A DNA stretch of 12,798 nucleotides from Candidatus Caldipriscus sp. T1.2 (GTDB lineage: Bacteria; Hydrothermota; Hydrothermia; LBFQ01): contig LBFQ01000054.1 in the NCBI GenBank assembly GCA_000980735.1, positions 17,429-30,226 on the forward strand, written 5' to 3'. Of this stretch, positions 7,501 through 12,798 are shown piece by piece. The notes beneath the pieces were generated by a model. It was not told where the DNA came from. It did no database searches and saw nothing but the letters and a program-made list of their open reading frames with translations. Position numbers and translations under genes: made by a program. Numbering within the stretch: the stretch's first letter is position 1; each line of letters starts with the position of its first letter.

Positions 7501-8603
7501 GAGTGGGAAAAACCCCAAAAGATAGTGGTGTTATTTACGCTATCGACGAACTCATTTAAACTTATGTCCCTCCTTGGGAAATCCATCTCGCAGAGCTCCG
7601 ACCTACTTAAGGGTGCGGGAACGAACCCCCTCATCATTGAGAGATAACCGCATGCATCGTTATCCGTAACGAACTTTGAGGCGTGAAGGAACATCTTGGG
7701 AGGATAGGGGTACGGGTATGTGGTCTCGTATCTTATTATTCTCCTTACAACTTCAAGGATCCTTGAAGGGTCATTCATTGGTATCCTACCAACCGCGACA
7801 TCCGGGGACACATCAACGGTATCAGAAATCTCACCTATTAAGTAGTTCCCGTTGTAATTCCAATCCCCATCCAACATTGAATAGTATGCGTCGGATTCCA
7901 TATCGGTACCGTAATTATATGGGTCAAAGGATGCCATCTCTATCCTGGGGGCAGGAACCAAGTCCTTGCTTCCCCCAATGAGGACAAACCTTATTCCCCA
8001 GTTTGAGTATGCGAACTTTATGAAATTCCTAATTCTCTCTTCGTAGGTTCTCCCGGGAAAGTATGGGTATATGTCATCTAAGGTGAAAACTTTCGTCTTT
8101 ATTCCCCTAAGGGTCCTGAAAACCGCAAGGGTTTCAAAAGGTTCTCGTAAGGAAGGATGGGTTATTATGACCATATCAAGGGAGGGAGATGAGGGTGGGA
8201 CTAAGAAAACCTCCCTACCCCTCTTGGGCACCTTTGAAATATCCACCGTTAATCTCCTGTATTCATAATAGCTTTCCCCCTCCTTAACGAGGTTTATCAA
8301 AGAGACGTAGGCGTACTTTTTACCCCTACTGAATCCATAGACCACCTTCACAGGTTGTGATGGTATATTTCTCAAAGGTTCCCTGTAGTACTTAAGGTCC
8401 TCAAAGTAGAAGCTTAAACTTGGGGAAAACTCGGGTTTTGTTTTAAACCTATCAAAGGAAACTATATTAATCTGCAAACTTTCACCGGGGTTTAGGGGAA
8501 GCTTTAAGATTTCAACCTTGAACTTCGGAAAATTCGGAATTTCAACTACCCTTTCTACTTTCCCAAAATCAACGGTATAAACAAACGAAAAAAGGTAAAG
8601 CAT
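4575..8603 (-). CDS. Secreted gingipain-like (C25) cysteine peptidase with FG-GAP repeats and sorting tail
   Basis: 1342 residues. Order: short hydrophobic start (MLYLFSFVYT), a beta-rich prodomain-like region (11-140), a C25-type caspase-fold domain (~143-500), beta-sandwich modules (~500-790, with CARDB-like text such as ILVYNEGGGISDTIRADLF), an FG-GAP/VCBS-like calcium-binding propeller (~870-1250), and a type A Por sorting tail (~1295-1342: NIEIYDIAGKRVFQ, LRKGVYFLKVGKKIYKFII). The C25 domain shows VDMVIITHP-type strand, FVLIGGSKDLVPAPR and SYGLIGDPALLIHK. The probable catalytic pair is His367 (WGFSHSN) and Cys406 (HIGCLVN). Calcium-type loops are DINGDGEMEV (~934), DINGDSIPEI (~1071), DWNGDGVLD (~1116), DINGDGKDEA (~1161) and DVDGDGRME (~1214), plus a weaker loop at ~1025. 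It is expected to be exported across the outer membrane and act on proteins, perhaps on other surface proteins. An in-frame stop lies 9 bases before the ATG, so no longer start exists. Confidence 0.88.
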   Translation of the reverse strand: MLYLFSFVYTVDFGKVERVVEIPNFPKFKVEILKLPLNPGESLQINIVSFDRFKTKPEFSPSLSFYFEDLKYYREPLRNIPSQPVKVVYGFSRGKKYAYVSLINLVKEGESYYEYRRLTVDISKVPKRGREVFLVPPSSPSLDMVIITHPSLREPFETLAVFRTLRGIKTKVFTLDDIYPYFPGRTYEERIRNFIKFAYSNWGIRFVLIGGSKDLVPAPRIEMASFDPYNYGTDMESDAYYSMLDGDWNYNGNYLIGEISDTVDVSPDVAVGRIPMNDPSRILEVVRRIIRYETTYPYPYPPKMFLHASKFVTDNDACGYLSMMRGFVPAPLSRSELCEMDFPRRDISLNEFVDSVNNTTIFWGFSHSNYRTFIVNLDSTTVQFSIHDIFRLNTDSSPIVWLHIGCLVNSPNTNSVGNLIFKEGKSIASYGPQKESAPSVGINLVGNGLRGAYDDTSGFYAGLIDFYAKSYSAWLGYIETYVYEGISYGLIGDPALLIHKTQPLSMSPSLSLSGDTLRISSLPSSSLVVVVQDGVEIFRDSASGSLEVRLNLISENPILVGINSHNYLPKIETLLVSPPKLSLRGLNISSQISGENTVISGYLKNVSSITLNSPFVKLLGISGLGSDSLNLPDIPPGDSAFFSLNVQIERFVGNRDVSGILIFGCSLCDTSSRFISFTSKGPKLRFVGTFVDTSAGNIKLKILVYNEGGGISDTIRADLFSGPFTLISPGIYPNLQPLRFSDTSFSVILSGSYSPGSNLTLRIYNGYGDTIFADITLPSSSFSPPNVFLEPGYMNIKVFWDSTAQSYLVWRDGEILDVVPSNWRFIRDQLSDNSTKCYSVSRIFDGVIGQRSVEVCGKANPPFRFNPKDVIYPIHRTFPIAGQLDRTSPEYEIVFSSLFNQVWALRHNGEVLWVYNVDNYPNRTEISAPPAIGDINGDGEMEVVFGVAGSNPGILALSKDGNLLWRYNLSNPPTGPVVLGLFMGGGIPRIAFRSGPQIYFLDGNGNLINSCGPYQWRDDFMAAYDFDRDRIWELVFLSNDTVHMINYNCSEKPGFPRKLNRVLYKGVRLDDINGDSIPEIIVDGGRVAVILDRFGNRVDTVTFSNISNIDVPITLDWNGDGVLDLALMGSTFFEVRDLNENQLYIISSEPPAGSRFMLTGDINGDGKDEAIFSDARSRIHALGINGEALGFPINLGHGDRYREEVVHGGFLIYDVDGDGRMEMFAGTAGNKFYAWNLGNTGRIRWGMVRGNRWNTGYPSWEMPDTNISTSISYKESDKTEIYISRGGRILFSFPKSVNIEIYDIAGKRVFQREVKGEGEIRLNLRKGVYFLKVGKKIYKFII

Positions 8604-8609
8604 AAAAAA

Positions 8610-8615
8610 ATTTTA
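8610..8615 (-). promoter_or_regulatory. -10-like box TAAAAT, 6 bases before the C25 peptidase start
   Basis: The minus strand reads CCTTAAAAT, six T, then ATG, in the 23-base gap after the lipoprotein gene. No Shine-Dalgarno tract precedes the ATG; CACCTT lies there, which is anti-SD-like in sense. Leaderless transcription or an A/T-rich initiation signal would both fit. No clear -35 element. Confidence 0.45.
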
Positions 8616-8626
8616 AGGTGGAAATT

Positions 8627-9055
8627 TTACTCGGAAACCTCCTTTATTTGCGGTCTCCTTCCCCCAAACCTCACCCACCTACCCGTCTTATCTATGCTCC
8701 ACCTCCAGGATGCCTCATATACCTTTTTTGTTGTAAGGTTCCTTGCCCTCGCGAAAAATACAACGAAGGTTGAATCCCCTTCCCTCTCAACCCTCCAACC
8801 TGAAGTATCGGGCTTTGCCAGATCTGGAATATAAGCCAAATTCCCCTGCGCCGCTGCCGACAAGAGGTTGTCTATAATCTTTGGATCTTTTATCTTACCC
8901 TCAACCTGTGCCATGTAAGTCGCAAAAGCCTTACCTCCCCTAACTATATCCTTCTGCTCCTCCGTAAGGGATGCCTGAACCTTCTTTATAAGGGCATCGT
9001 CCGACTGCTGGGGTGAGCAGAAGCAAAACAAAATTACCCCTAACATCCACCTCAT
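8627..9055 (-). CDS. Small putative lipoprotein of unknown function
   Basis: 142 residues, no family recognised. It begins MRWMLGVILFCFCSPQQSDD: one Arg, a short hydrophobic stretch, then Cys11 and Cys13 followed by polar residues, as in a lipoprotein. The lipobox is unusual (LFC or CFC in place of L-A/S-G-C), so lipidation is not certain. The region 20-75 is helical and Gln/Lys-rich (KKVQASLTEEQKDIVRGGKAF). The end looks beta-rich with Trp and Arg (GWRVEREGDSTFVVFFARARN, SWRWSIDKTGRWVRFGG). A strand pair carrying aromatic and basic residues could bind an anionic surface. Start ATG at 9055 is preceded by TAAAAT-N6 and there is no Shine-Dalgarno-like tract. It diverges from the winged-helix gene across 55 bases and precedes the C25 peptidase by 23 bases, so it could be part of the same transcript as that gene. 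Confidence 0.7.
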   Translation of the reverse strand: MRWMLGVILFCFCSPQQSDDALIKKVQASLTEEQKDIVRGGKAFATYMAQVEGKIKDPKIIDNLLSAAAQGNLAYIPDLAKPDTSGWRVEREGDSTFVVFFARARNLTTKKVYEASWRWSIDKTGRWVRFGGRRPQIKEVSE

Positions 9056-9061
9056 ATTAAA

Positions 9062-9067
9062 ATTTTA
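9062..9067 (-). promoter_or_regulatory. -10-like box TAAAAT, 6 bases before the lipoprotein start
   Basis: The minus strand reads CCCTTAAAAT, TTTAAT, ATG. It faces a second TAAAAT box on the plus strand at 9099-9104 with only 31 bases between the two, so two divergent promoters would share their upstream DNA. Confidence 0.5.
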
Positions 9068-9081
9068 AGGGTGAAGCACGT

Positions 9082-9092
9082 TGAAATTTTCA
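9082..9092. repeat. Perfect 5+1+5 inverted repeat between divergent promoters
   Basis: TGAAA, one T, TTTCA. It lies in the middle of the 55-base divergent region, between the two -10-like boxes, where an operator for the adjacent winged-helix protein could sit. Short A/T-rich palindromes of this size also arise by chance. Confidence 0.3.
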
Positions 9093-9098
9093 CAGAAT

Positions 9099-9104
9099 TA
9101 AAAT
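9099..9104 (+). promoter_or_regulatory. -10-like box TAAAAT, 6 bases before the winged-helix start
   Basis: TAAAAT, ATTAGT, ATG. A TTGAAA lies at 9081-9086 but only 12 bases upstream, too close for a standard -35 element. Confidence 0.5.
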
Positions 9105-9110
9105 ATTAGT

Positions 9111-9638
9111 ATGCTTTCCGAAAGTGATAAGTGGAACCTTTACTTTCTGATTGGGTATTATCCTATATTCGGACTTAGGGAGGTTTTTTTGGAGTGTGGA
9201 TTGGATAGGAAAACATTAAAGGGGACGCTTGAAAAACTCCTGGGGGCTGGATACATTCAGGAGATAGATAAGGAAAAGTTCAGATTTAAGGCAAAGATGG
9301 AAAGCTTGTTGGAGATCCTGAAGGATCTAAAGTTGAGGGATTGGGATTTAGATGACTGTTGGGGATTTTATAAAATTTTGGAGGAGCACGAAAGGAAAAT
9401 ATTGAGAAGGTTAATTTATACCCCTTCAAGGGTGAGCGTGGGCGTTCTTATGGGACTCGTTGATAGCAAGGGATATTTTAAAATTTTGGGGTTCAGTAGG
9501 AAGGTTTATTTGTTCTCAAGGGAAAACTACTTAAAGGTTCCGATAAAGAAGGAGGTTTTTGGGGGGAAGAAGCATCTGTTAATATGCGATGAGAATTTTA
9601 GGGAAAAGATGTTGATGGTTTTTGAAACATCCTTATAA
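9111..9638 (+). CDS. Probable winged-helix protein of unknown function
   Basis: 175 residues, no firm family. The first 65 residues read as a winged helix-turn-helix: a helix (SDKWNLYFLIGYYPIF), a helix pair (LREVFLECGLDRKTLKGTLEKLLGAGY) and a possible wing with basic residues (IQEIDKEKFRFKAK). A middle helical, charged stretch (66-105) leads to a beta/alpha end (VSVGVLMGLVDSKGYFKILGFSRKVYLFSREN). No catalytic motif and no transmembrane segment are visible, so it is probably a cytoplasmic DNA-binding or regulatory protein; this is inference from shape. It begins the plus-strand pair with the LptA-like gene 8 bases downstream. Start ATG is preceded by TAAAAT-N6. Nothing in the sequence names its ligand or target; a perfect 5+1+5 inverted repeat sits just upstream (9082-9092). 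Confidence 0.6.
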   Translation: MLSESDKWNLYFLIGYYPIFGLREVFLECGLDRKTLKGTLEKLLGAGYIQEIDKEKFRFKAKMESLLEILKDLKLRDWDLDDCWGFYKILEEHERKILRRLIYTPSRVSVGVLMGLVDSKGYFKILGFSRKVYLFSRENYLKVPIKKEVFGGKKHLLICDENFREKMLMVFETSL

Positions 9639-9639
9639 T
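9634..9639 (+). promoter_or_regulatory. Consensus -10 box TATAAT, 7 bases before the LptA-like TTG start
   Basis: TATAAT, TTTTACC, TTG. The box overlaps the TAA stop of the upstream gene. The spacing supports both a separate leaderless promoter and the choice of TTG 9647 as start. Confidence 0.4.
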
Positions 9640-9646
9640 TTTTACC

Positions 9647-10495
9647 TTGTTCTTCCTGCTTTTATCAAAATTTACCTTCTCCGCGGGCTCAATGAAGGTG
9701 ATATTTTCGGGTGAGGTAATTTACGTTCTGTCTGGCGGGGTTTATATTAAAACCGATGAGTACGATATAAAGGGCTCTCAAGGAACGTATTATGAGGGTT
9801 CGGGAAGGGTATTCTTAACGGATGCCCTCATAAAGTCCCCCAACCTTACATTAAATTCCAAAAATCTTTTTTACGATAGGAAGGCGAACCTTTTGGAGCT
9901 TAGGGGGAATGCTTATTTTGAGGATGAGTATAGGAGGATTTCGGGTAATTTTATAAGGGCAAAGGGGGATTCCGCGTGGGTTTTTGGAAAGGTGGATGTG
10001 CTATCCAAGGGGAGGAATTTGAGGATCTTGGGGGATAGCGCATTTTACGATGGGAGGAATTCTTACGGATGGGTTAAGGGAAATTCAAGGGTCATAATCC
10101 CATCAAGGGAAACCCTTAATGTATCCTCAAGAACTTTTGTGTTGCACAAGGATACAACTTTTGGGTATGGGGAAGTTTTTATAAGCTCTCCATCCGTTTC
10201 CGCGAGGGCGGACACATTTATGGCCGACGTTAGGGGGGATACGTTAAGGAAGATCTTCCTTTTTGGAAACGTATCCGTAACTTGGAAGAATGGGAAGGGG
10301 TTTGCGAATTATTCCGAGATCTCCTTTGAAAACGGCGAGGTATCGGAGGTTATTTTAGTTGATTCCTCTAAGGTGGAGTATGCGGAAGGGGGAGGGACGG
10401 TTGAGGTTGAGGGTTGGAAGATAAGGGCGAAGGTTAAGGGTGATACCCTAAAATACATATCCGTTGAGAAGCTAATTAGGGGAATTTACAGGTAA
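9647..10495 (+). CDS. LptA/OstA-like periplasmic beta-jellyroll protein
   Basis: 282 residues. After a short hydrophobic start (MFFLLLSKFTFSAGS) the protein is a run of short beta strands of the OstA type, for example SMKVIFSGEVIYVLSGG, KGSQGTYYEGSGRVFLTDALI, LTLNSKNLFYDRKANLLELRGNAYFED, LRILGDSAFYDGR and LRKIFLFGNVSVTW. The spacing of 'D.A.YD...' and 'G.a.f.d' units recalls LptA, the N-terminal OstA domain of LptD, and LptC. Its likely role is carrying LPS or a related lipid across the periplasm; no other Lpt gene is visible, so that is inferred from fold only. The TTG at 9647 is the best start: an in-frame TGA lies upstream at 9623-9625, no ATG or GTG lies between, and TATAAT-N7 precedes it. 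ATA/ATT codons just upstream would give a longer signal (LIIFTLFF...) but are rare starts. The 3' end overlaps the CYTH gene by 10 bases. Confidence 0.8.
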   Translation: MFFLLLSKFTFSAGSMKVIFSGEVIYVLSGGVYIKTDEYDIKGSQGTYYEGSGRVFLTDALIKSPNLTLNSKNLFYDRKANLLELRGNAYFEDEYRRISGNFIRAKGDSAWVFGKVDVLSKGRNLRILGDSAFYDGRNSYGWVKGNSRVIIPSRETLNVSSRTFVLHKDTTFGYGEVFISSPSVSARADTFMADVRGDTLRKIFLFGNVSVTWKNGKGFANYSEISFENGEVSEVILVDSSKVEYAEGGGTVEVEGWKIRAKVKGDTLKYISVEKLIRGIYR

Positions 10496-11001
10496 GGGGA
10501 GAGGGATAGCCCGATTTCAAGCTTTGACCTGTTTTCAACTTTAAAACCCATATTGGAAAGGACCCTTGAGATTTCCCCAACTTTCCCCTCCTCCCCCTCC
10601 ACCTCAAGGAACAGGATGTTTATATTCCCGTGAAATACAAGGGAATCAAAGCAAACCTTGAAATCACCGTAATCGTACTCCTTCCTTTTCGTGTAAGTCT
10701 CAAGGAGCACCCCCCTCTTCCCCTTTTCCCCCTCAAACTCCTCCAAACTTGCTTCCCTTTCCTCCTCCACCCTCTTTATCACCCCCCCTTCCCTTGACAC
10801 ATCCCTCTTGTACGTCCTTACGATCTTATTACCGTAAATCCTATACCTTACCGCCTCGTTCTTACTTTCGGTTTTTAGGTATATATCCCAAAATTTTAAG
10901 ACCCTTTCACCTTTTTGTGAAAATCCCATTTTCTCCAATATCTCTAAAACCCTTTCAAATTCATCCTCGGAAGATAAAACGAACTTTGCCTCAACTTCCA
11001 T
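10486..11001 (-). CDS. CYTH-domain triphosphate-binding phosphatase/cyclase
   Basis: 171 residues, the full length for a single CYTH domain. It carries the signature ExExK (residues 2-6, EVEAK), FWDIYLKT (family YxDxYY), charged VRYRI (residues 77-81 region), KIVRTYKRD, and the C-terminal acidic pair FLEVEGEE. These line the triphosphate tunnel in CyaB/ThTPase/triphosphatase family members. The reaction is likely hydrolysis of inorganic triphosphate, thiamine triphosphate or another triphosphate, with Mg2+ or Mn2+, in the cytoplasm; a class IV adenylate cyclase is possible but less likely. The ATG overlaps the MBL gene's stop region by 11 bases. GGAAG lies 9 bases before the start, as a Shine-Dalgarno-like site. 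The stop overlaps the convergent LptA-like gene. Confidence 0.85.
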   Translation of the reverse strand: MEVEAKFVLSSEDEFERVLEILEKMGFSQKGERVLKFWDIYLKTESKNEAVRYRIYGNKIVRTYKRDVSREGGVIKRVEEEREASLEEFEGEKGKRGVLLETYTKRKEYDYGDFKVCFDSLVFHGNINILFLEVEGEEGKVGEISRVLSNMGFKVENRSKLEIGLSLSPYL

Positions 11002-11830
11002 TTATAACGTCTTCCGGCTCAACCTCCTCAAGGAAGAATTTCCCCTTCTCGTCAAGCTTTAAGTACCCAGCAAATCCTTCCCTGTCATGAGGGGTAAATA
11101 TTATCGCTTTTTCCTTCATAAGGTAAGGGTAAAGGCTTTTCCTTACAAAGAGCATCTCCTCAGGGTAAAGGTCGTATCCCATAACGTAAGGTAATGGGGC
11201 ATGATGCCTTGTAGGTATTACATCCCCCATGAAAACGAAAAGTTTATCAGAATCCTTTATAAAGACCACCTGGTGCCCCCTAGTATGCCCCCCCGTCCTA
11301 TAAACGAAAATATTTTCCCAAACCTCCTGAGTACCCGAAACCAATCTTACAAACTTTTCAATGGGTAAGACCCTCTCCTGTGGATAGCTCGCCCTGCTCC
11401 TCTCGTGTGGGAAAAGGGCATCCATCCACTCAAACTGTTGAACAACGACGGGACACTTGTATCTATATTCTCCGTTCAGCACAAGTTCCCCCGCATGGTC
11501 AAAATGTAGGTGGGTTTGGATTATTAGGGAAATCTCCTCTCTCCCAACTGGAGCCCCTTTAAAGGGATCCTCTTCTTCCACCGCGTAAATATCCTTAAAC
11601 TTCTCGTCCCAACCTATTCCCAAACCGCTTTCTATGAGGATATACCCCTTTTCCGTTTCCACAAGGAGGGGATGGGTTGCCATAGGGATCCTGTTCCTTT
11701 CGTCGGGTTGTATAAGCTTTTCCCATATAACTTTCGGCACTATGCCAAACATCGCCCCACCATCAAGGGAAAACTTCCCCGAGTTTAGCTGATATATCTT
11801 TAAGGTCTTACCCTTGAAAACCCTTATCAA
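10991..11830 (-). CDS. Metallo-beta-lactamase-fold hydrolase
   Basis: 279 residues. Metal ligands are clear: THLHFDHAG (His107, His109, Asp111, His112), GGHTRGHQ (His182), MGDVIPT (Asp203) and TPHDREG (His248). That is a complete two-metal MBL site. The length and the pattern ESGLGIGW near the N-terminus, with no signal peptide, fit soluble cytoplasmic hydrolases of the lactonase/YtnP-like type; substrate is not determined. The start is TTG at 11830, overlapping the GDH stop as TTGA. The choice is supported by AGGAG 9 bases upstream (11840-11844), and no in-frame ATG follows until residue 27, which would cut the first beta strands. It is part of the GDH-MBL-CYTH overlapping operon, though no shared pathway is obvious. 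Confidence 0.9.
   Translation of the reverse strand: MIRVFKGKTLKIYQLNSGKFSLDGGAMFGIVPKVIWEKLIQPDERNRIPMATHPLLVETEKGYILIESGLGIGWDEKFKDIYAVEEEDPFKGAPVGREEISLIIQTHLHFDHAGELVLNGEYRYKCPVVVQQFEWMDALFPHERSRASYPQERVLPIEKFVRLVSGTQEVWENIFVYRTGGHTRGHQVVFIKDSDKLFVFMGDVIPTRHHAPLPYVMGYDLYPEEMLFVRKSLYPYLMKEKAIIFTPHDREGFAGYLKLDEKGKFFLEEVEPEDVINGS
11011..11015 (-). promoter_or_regulatory. Shine-Dalgarno-like site (GGAAG) of the CYTH gene
   Basis: GGAAG on the minus strand, 9 bases before the ATG at 11001, inside the end of the MBL gene. The spacing is the same as for the MBL gene. Confidence 0.5.
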
Positions 11831-12798
11831 GGGAAAAGTCTCCTACCCCTATAAACTTCCGCAACCCTATCTATTGCAACTATGTAAGCGGCGGTTCTGT
11901 AATCCGTGTTATATTTCTTTGCGGTTTCAAGGACTTCCTTTGTCGCCCTTATAAGGATCCTCGCCATCCTTGTGTTAACCTCATCCTCCTCCCAATAATA
12001 CCCGATTTTATCCTGAACCCACTCAAGGTAGCTAACAACAACACCACCCGCGTTCGCCAATATATCCGGGATCACCTTTACGCCGTTTCTATACAGGATC
12101 TCGTCCGCCTCAGGCGTGGTTGGACCGTTTGCCCCTTCTATGATGTACCTTGCCTTAACCCTCGGCGCAAGATCGTCTGTTATCTGGTTCTCAAGGGCAG
12201 CAGGAACAAGGATATCAACATCCAAAGTTAAAAGCTCCTCGTTTGTTATCTCCTTACCCTTTATGTTCAAGGTCTTTACGATTTCCGAAACGGGAACGTA
12301 CCTATTTCCGGATGAAGCCAATTTATACATCTCCTCAACGGGAAGGCCTTCGGGGGAGTATATACCCATCGTATGGTCGCTTACCGCAACGACCTTTGCT
12401 CCGAGCCTGTGAAGGAATAAAGCGGCGTGGCTACCCACGTTTCCAAACCCCTGAACCGCAACCGTCCTACCCTTCACCTTCTCCCCAAAGTATTCCAAAA
12501 CCGTTTCCGTAACGACGCTAACACCCCTACCCGTCGCCTCTTTCCTACCCCTCGAACCCCCTATGTATATGGGTTTTCCGGTTACAACTGCGGGTTCGTA
12601 GTATCCCTTAAAAACGCTATAAGTATCCATCACCCAAGCCATGATCTTGGCATCAGTATTCACATCCGGCGCGGGTATGTCTATGTTGGGACCTATGAAA
12701 TTTATAATCTCATAAACATATCTCCTTGTGAGCCTTTCAAGTTCCGCTTCCGAGAGCTGGGATGGATCCACCTTTATTCCCCCCTTTGCACCACCAAA
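11827..12798 (-). CDS. Glutamate dehydrogenase, C-terminal ~323 residues (5' end outside window)
   Basis: The frame is open to the right edge. The first codons inside the window encode FGGAKGGIKVDP, with the catalytic-lysine motif (GGxKGG) of Glu/Leu/Phe/Val dehydrogenases, so the true start lies further right by about 95 residues for a usual ~415-residue enzyme. The GTG at 12771 is an internal Val, not a start. Also visible are DIPAPDVNT (the dehydrogenase Asp), the Rossmann loop VAVQGFGNVGSHAA, VAVSDHTMGIYSP, a PAALENQI-type strand, IIEGANGPTTPEADEIL, and DILANAGGVVVSYLEWVQ. The reaction is oxidative deamination of glutamate to 2-oxoglutarate with NAD(P)+. NAD versus NADP preference cannot be told by eye. 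It is the first visible gene of an operon with the MBL and CYTH genes. The motif set is that of the hexameric GDH type of thermophiles. Confidence 0.95.
   Translation of the reverse strand, partial: FGGAKGGIKVDPSQLSEAELERLTRRYVYEIINFIGPNIDIPAPDVNTDAKIMAWVMDTYSVFKGYYEPAVVTGKPIYIGGSRGRKEATGRGVSVVTETVLEYFGEKVKGRTVAVQGFGNVGSHAALFLHRLGAKVVAVSDHTMGIYSPEGLPVEEMYKLASSGNRYVPVSEIVKTLNIKGKEITNEELLTLDVDILVPAALENQITDDLAPRVKARYIIEGANGPTTPEADEILYRNGVKVIPDILANAGGVVVSYLEWVQDKIGYYWEEDEVNTRMARILIRATKEVLETAKKYNTDYRTAAYIVAIDRVAEVYRGRRLFP
11840..11844 (-). promoter_or_regulatory. Shine-Dalgarno site (AGGAG) of the MBL gene
   Basis: AGGAG on the minus strand, 9 bases before the TTG start and within the end of the GDH gene. 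It decides the start codon of the MBL-fold protein. Confidence 0.7.

Noticed and set aside
7676..7981. Plus-strand 101-codon ORF inside the C25 gene
   Set aside because: Antisense shadow of the catalytic domain; no recognisable fold or initiation site.
9081..9086. TTGAAA as a -35 element for the winged-helix gene
   Set aside because: Only 12 bases from the -10-like box; standard spacing is about 17.
9364..9491. Two further TAAAATTTT/AAAATTTT sequences inside the winged-helix gene
   Set aside because: They encode Phe/Tyr-Lys-Ile in frame and are not followed by a start codon at the box spacing; they show that the motif also occurs by chance.
10749..11090. Plus-strand 113-codon ORF across the CYTH/MBL junction
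   Set aside because: Pro/Ser-rich translation that is simply the complement of Glu/Arg/Lys codons in the CYTH gene.
12769..12771. GTG as the start of the glutamate dehydrogenase
   Set aside because: The frame continues to the window edge through FGGAKGGIK, the catalytic-lysine motif, so this is an internal Val.

Overview
The window looks like a piece of the chromosome of a thermophilic, diderm (Gram-negative-type) bacterium with no close cultured relative. The diderm inference rests on an LptA/OstA-like protein, a probable lipoprotein and two secreted proteins ending in type IX (Por)-like C-terminal sorting domains. The thermophile inference rests on heavy use of AGG (Arg) and ATA (Ile) codons and on Lys/Glu-rich proteins. 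The combination of a gingipain-like C25 peptidase, FG-GAP repeats and Por-type tails suggests a lineage near the FCB superphylum or candidate division WOR-3/Hydrothermae. That placement is an inference, not a match I could test. Genes are packed almost edge to edge: no gene-free stretch exceeds about 60 bases, and I see no tRNA, rRNA, CRISPR array or insertion sequence.

Layout, left to right. (1) Bases 1-644, plus strand: the C-terminal end of a secreted repeat protein with a sorting tail. (2) Minus strand, read from 2877 down to 645: a YidD-family protein, a previously hidden 25-codon one-helix membrane peptide with a CcmD-like pattern, and an ABC exporter. These are chained by start/stop overlaps, and the ABC stop abuts the stop of gene 1. 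(3) Minus strand, 8603 down to 2887: a 1342-residue C25 peptidase with FG-GAP repeats and a sorting tail, coupled by an ATGA overlap to a TPR protein. (4) Minus strand, 9055-8627: a small putative lipoprotein. (5) Plus strand, 9111-10495: a probable winged-helix protein, then an LptA/OstA-like protein. (6) Minus strand, 12798 down to 10486: glutamate dehydrogenase (cut by the window edge), a metallo-beta-lactamase-fold hydrolase and a CYTH phosphatase, all overlapping.

The most notable pattern is how genes start. Five gene starts that do not overlap an upstream gene are preceded by a -10-like hexamer (TAAAAT, TAGAAT or TATAAT) exactly 6 bases (once 7) before the start codon. That is where a sigma-70 -10 box would sit if transcription began on the start codon itself, so these look like leaderless genes. 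The overlapping in-operon genes lack the box; three of them carry a Shine-Dalgarno-like purine tract about 9-10 bases upstream. Much of the window serves the cell envelope: peptidase secretion, membrane insertion, an exporter, LPS-type transport and a lipoprotein. The GDH operon is metabolic.
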